Shown here in pieces: positions 61,744 to 64,000 of a stretch of DNA of 64,000 nucleotides (position 1 is the stretch's first letter; the number at the start of each line of letters is the position of its first letter). The stretch is taken from contig JAJTID010000017.1 of NCBI GenBank assembly GCA_021300155.1, positions 1 through 64,000 of the forward strand, written 5' to 3'. Origin of the DNA: Pirellula sp. Lineage in GTDB: Bacteria > Planctomycetota > Planctomycetia > Pirellulales > Pirellulaceae. The notes below the pieces were generated by a model that was not told where the DNA came from, made no database searches, and worked only from the letters and a program-made list of their open reading frames with translations. The position numbers and the translations under genes were made by a program.

Positions 61744-62421
61744 ATGAAGGTCAACCTAAAGGTTTTGTCCGGAACTCACGAAGGAAAAAGCATCCCAATC
61801 AAGGACGAGAAGTTCTTCATTGGACGGAGTGATTCTTGCCAACTGAGACCGAAAAGTGAGTCGATAAGCAGGAAACATTGTGCAATCGTCCAAAAAGATG
61901 GTCGCGTCTTGCTGGTGGATCTCAAAAGCAGGAATGGGACTTACGTTAATGAAAAACAACTGTCCCCGGAAAAGGCCAAGATCCTTAAGTCGGGTGACAA
62001 GATTCGATGTGGTCAGCTTGAGTTTGAGATCGAAATTGAAGTCGGCATCGCTAATTCCAAGCAAGCGGAAGTAGCAAATGTAAAGCAAGCGGCCGAACGA
62101 ATCACCGAACAGTCCAGCGGTTTCGATTCGAAGGAAAGTTTCGATATTAGCTCTTGGCTTCTAGAGGCGGATCAAATCAACCGCACTATTCCTACGCAGC
62201 AACCTGTTGAACAAGAAACGCGTCAGTTCACCATGGAAGATACTACGAAGATGGAGTCTTCGGTTCTTTCGGAAGAGTCCAACGCAAGTGAAGAGCCTAA
62301 ATCGAAGCGTCCAGAGAAGAAGGAGCCCATGAAACTGCCAAAAATGAATGAAGGGCCTTCGACGAAGAACACCAAAGATGCAGCGACAGAGACGCTCAAG
62401 AAGTACTTTGGTGGAAGATAA
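61744..62421 (+). CDS. FHA-domain protein
   Basis: The N-terminal ~100 residues are a forkhead-associated domain that binds phosphothreonine peptides: FFIGRSDSCQLR, SISRKHCAIV and LKSRNGTYVN carry the conserved Gly-Arg, Ser-x-x-His and Asn residues. The C-terminal ~120 residues are charged and disordered and end in the compact motif TETLKKYFGGR. There is no membrane segment. It is a candidate reader of Ser/Thr kinases such as the one at 12288-14051, though nothing links them directly. Start ATG 61744 is preceded by GAGAGG. 225 aa. Confidence 0.92.
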   Translation: MKVNLKVLSGTHEGKSIPIKDEKFFIGRSDSCQLRPKSESISRKHCAIVQKDGRVLLVDLKSRNGTYVNEKQLSPEKAKILKSGDKIRCGQLEFEIEIEVGIANSKQAEVANVKQAAERITEQSSGFDSKESFDISSWLLEADQINRTIPTQQPVEQETRQFTMEDTTKMESSVLSEESNASEEPKSKRPEKKEPMKLPKMNEGPSTKNTKDAATETLKKYFGGR

Positions 62422-62483
62422 GATCGCGGGTACTTCCTGTGAATTTAACGGACACCATTTTTGCGAGCAACAAGGGTTTAATC

Positions 62484-63515
62484 ATGGTTCGATACTTGGC
62501 CTGTCTACTCGGATTCTGCGTCATGTGGCTCGAGCTGAGCATTTCACAGACCGTTGGAGCGGACCGCTTCCGCGCTGACGTAAAGTCTGATCGCGTCGAT
62601 ATTTTCGATGCGGACAAACTAGTCACCACGTATCACTTTCGATCAGGCAGCAAGCCGATTTTATGGCCTTTGATGGGACCAGACGGCATGCGATTTTCCC
62701 GCGAGTACCCCATGGTTGCGGACTCGAAAGATGAAAAGCATGATCACCCACATCATCGATCGATGTGGATGACTTTTGGTGAAATCAACCAATACGACTT
62801 GTGGGCGGAAGGCAAGGGAAAAGGGACCGTTTGCCAGGTAGGAACGCCCGAGATATCTATATTCTCCGATAGCCTTAAATTATCCGCAAAACACCTTTGG
62901 AAAGGTGGAAAAGCGGATGTTTCAAGCGTTTCTAACGAGCTTGGGGCTGGCTGCGATGGTGATGCAGAGCCTTTACTGGAATGTGACGCAATTTTCACTT
63001 TTGGCGGCTCCCACGAACGAAGAACCATTGATTGCCGATACAAGTTGGTTGCGAAAAAGGACATTCACTTCGGAGACACAAAGGAAGGCATGTTCGCTAT
63101 CCGTGTCCCTGAAGCGATGTGCGCAGACAAGCGTGGGGGTCAAATACTCACTAGTGAGGGACGCACGAACAAGGATAGTTGGGGGTTCCCGGCTCGATGG
63201 GTTGATTACTCCGGCAAAGTGAACGTAGAACAGTCTCAGACTTATGGTATCGCCATATTGATTCACCCGACCAGCTACAACGCCGCCGGTCGATGGCATG
63301 TTCGAGATTATGGCTTGTTCGCTCACAACCCGTTCGGAGTGAAAGATTTTCCAAAGATGGAGAAGCCACCTGCCTCGGATCGATTGGGTGGACACGACTT
63401 AAAGGCTGGGGCTTCGATGGAATTCTACTATCGAGTGATTTTGCACAGAAACAGCTTGAGTGCAGATCAAGGCGAGAAACTCTGGCAAGAGTTCTCAGTC
63501 GTAAAAGACAAATAG
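62484..63515 (+). CDS. Secreted PmoA-like (DUF6807) protein
   Basis: The ATG at 62484 begins a signal peptide (MVRYLACLLGFCVMWLELSISQTVGA). The body has the PmoA-like pattern: TYHFRSGSKPILWPLMGPDG, DHPHHRSMWMTFGEIN, and late RWHVRDYGLFAHNPFG and AGASMEFYYRVILH. Members of this planctomycete-enriched family are named after methane monooxygenase subunit A only through weak similarity and are now treated as unknown-function secreted proteins (DUF6807). A GTG at 62439 would add 15 polar residues before the signal and is less likely. It converges on rex, 47 bases away. 343 aa. Confidence 0.87.
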   Translation: MVRYLACLLGFCVMWLELSISQTVGADRFRADVKSDRVDIFDADKLVTTYHFRSGSKPILWPLMGPDGMRFSREYPMVADSKDEKHDHPHHRSMWMTFGEINQYDLWAEGKGKGTVCQVGTPEISIFSDSLKLSAKHLWKGGKADVSSVSNELGAGCDGDAEPLLECDAIFTFGGSHERRTIDCRYKLVAKKDIHFGDTKEGMFAIRVPEAMCADKRGGQILTSEGRTNKDSWGFPARWVDYSGKVNVEQSQTYGIAILIHPTSYNAAGRWHVRDYGLFAHNPFGVKDFPKMEKPPASDRLGGHDLKAGASMEFYYRVILHRNSLSADQGEKLWQEFSVVKDK

Positions 63516-63562
63516 TCCAAAACCATTGTGGCCGTGGTGAATTTGATTTCAGCGGTGGACGC

Positions 63563-64000
63563 TTATTCTTTGGACTTCATTACCGCAAAAGCTAATCGCT
63601 GAAGTTCGACAGCCAGGTCGACGTTAACAACGGTAGTACTGCTTTGCGGTTTGCTAACTGTCACAGGAGCAAAGTTAAGGATCCCTGTGATGCCTGCCAT
63701 TTCCAGTCTGTGAGCAACACTCACCGCAGCATTCGCCGGCACCGAAACAATCGCCAGTTCGACGTCTTCGGATTGTACGAGATCATCAATCTCCTCCAAC
63801 GGACGAATCGTTAGCAGGCCAAGTTTCGTTCCAATTTTGCCTGGATCTGAATCAAAAACTCCTACCAGTCGAAACCCTTGTTGTTCAAACCCTCGGTAAC
63901 CCGACAATGCTCTCCCCAAATTACCGACGCCTACCAGAATCACATTCCACGACCTATCACTGCCAAGTGTGTTTTGAATCGTTTGAATAAGCCCTTTGAC
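63563..64000 (-). CDS. rex: Redox-sensing repressor Rex, C-terminal part (gene continues beyond right edge)
   Basis: The visible 145 or so residues include the Rossmann motif VGVGNLGRALSGY, the following FEQQGFRLVGVFDSDPGKIG, and AIVSVPANAAVSVAHRLEMAGITGILNFAPV, all characteristic of Rex, which senses NADH/NAD+ and represses fermentation and respiration genes. The frame stays open to the last base (minus-sense VKGLIQTIQNTLG...), so the N-terminal winged helix lies outside the window. The stop is at 63563. No Rex operator is visible in the window. Confidence 0.93.
   Translation of the reverse strand, partial: VKGLIQTIQNTLGSDRSWNVILVGVGNLGRALSGYRGFEQQGFRLVGVFDSDPGKIGTKLGLLTIRPLEEIDDLVQSEDVELAIVSVPANAAVSVAHRLEMAGITGILNFAPVTVSKPQSSTTVVNVDLAVELQRLAFAVMKSKE

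Overview
The window looks like a chromosomal segment of a planctomycete of the Pirellula/Rhodopirellula type. This is inferred from gene content. The indicators are an ECF sigma factor paired with a membrane Ser/Thr kinase, a Tat-exported sugar isomerase, large secreted PQQ-type and Kelch-type propellers, a PmoA-like (DUF6807) protein, an HTTM protein, Cys/Pro-rich secreted proteins and many lineage-specific secreted proteins. No rRNA, tRNA, transposase, integrase, phage gene or CRISPR array was found. Coding density is high and the strand switches often.

Layout. 0-6 kb: secG with a long Pro/Thr/Ser tail (minus), a Cys-rich repeat protein with its own terminator, then a tightly overlapping set (membrane-anchored protein, HTTM protein, Tat-exported isomerase) and a secreted Kelch protein. 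6-15 kb: a 1002-residue secreted propeller, a secreted protein of unknown function, an SDR, a dienelactone hydrolase, and the kinase/ECF sigma pair. 15-16.6 kb: operon of 5-formyl-THF cyclo-ligase, a thioredoxin-like protein and ispF. 16.6-23 kb: a minus-strand flagellar operon in the order FliG-like, fliH, fliI, fliJ, a MotE-like protein, fliK. 23-27 kb: a double-PDZ secreted protein, acpP-fabF, and a repeat-bearing lipoprotein. 27-35 kb: secreted proteins, including a thioredoxin/YHS-like fusion, and an OprP/OprO-type porin.

34.8-51.9 kb is the most distinctive part. Two related GT21-like glycosyltransferases flank a thioester-reductase-like SDR, an MMPL/RND exporter and an HHxxxDG acyltransferase. 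Three of these genes overlap. After a 367-base gap holding a possible small RNA or leader comes a 2934-residue NdvB/Cgs-type cyclic beta-1,2-glucan synthase. Together they look like a system that builds, acylates and exports a glycolipid, next to a periplasmic glucan synthase. The product cannot be read from the sequence.

52-64 kb: a DUF2294 protein, a triple-domain serine hydrolase (class A beta-lactamase-like, peptidoglycan-binding, D,D-carboxypeptidase), a rho-ribH operon, a short GT2 divergent from a WcaJ-like sugar transferase, gcvT-gcvH with a lipoate ligase but no gcvP, an FHA protein, a PmoA-like protein and the 3' part of rex running off the right edge.

Start codons were moved inward from the longest open frame where a signal peptide, a four-base overlap or family alignment favoured it. 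All protein families were assigned by reading motifs, not by database search.
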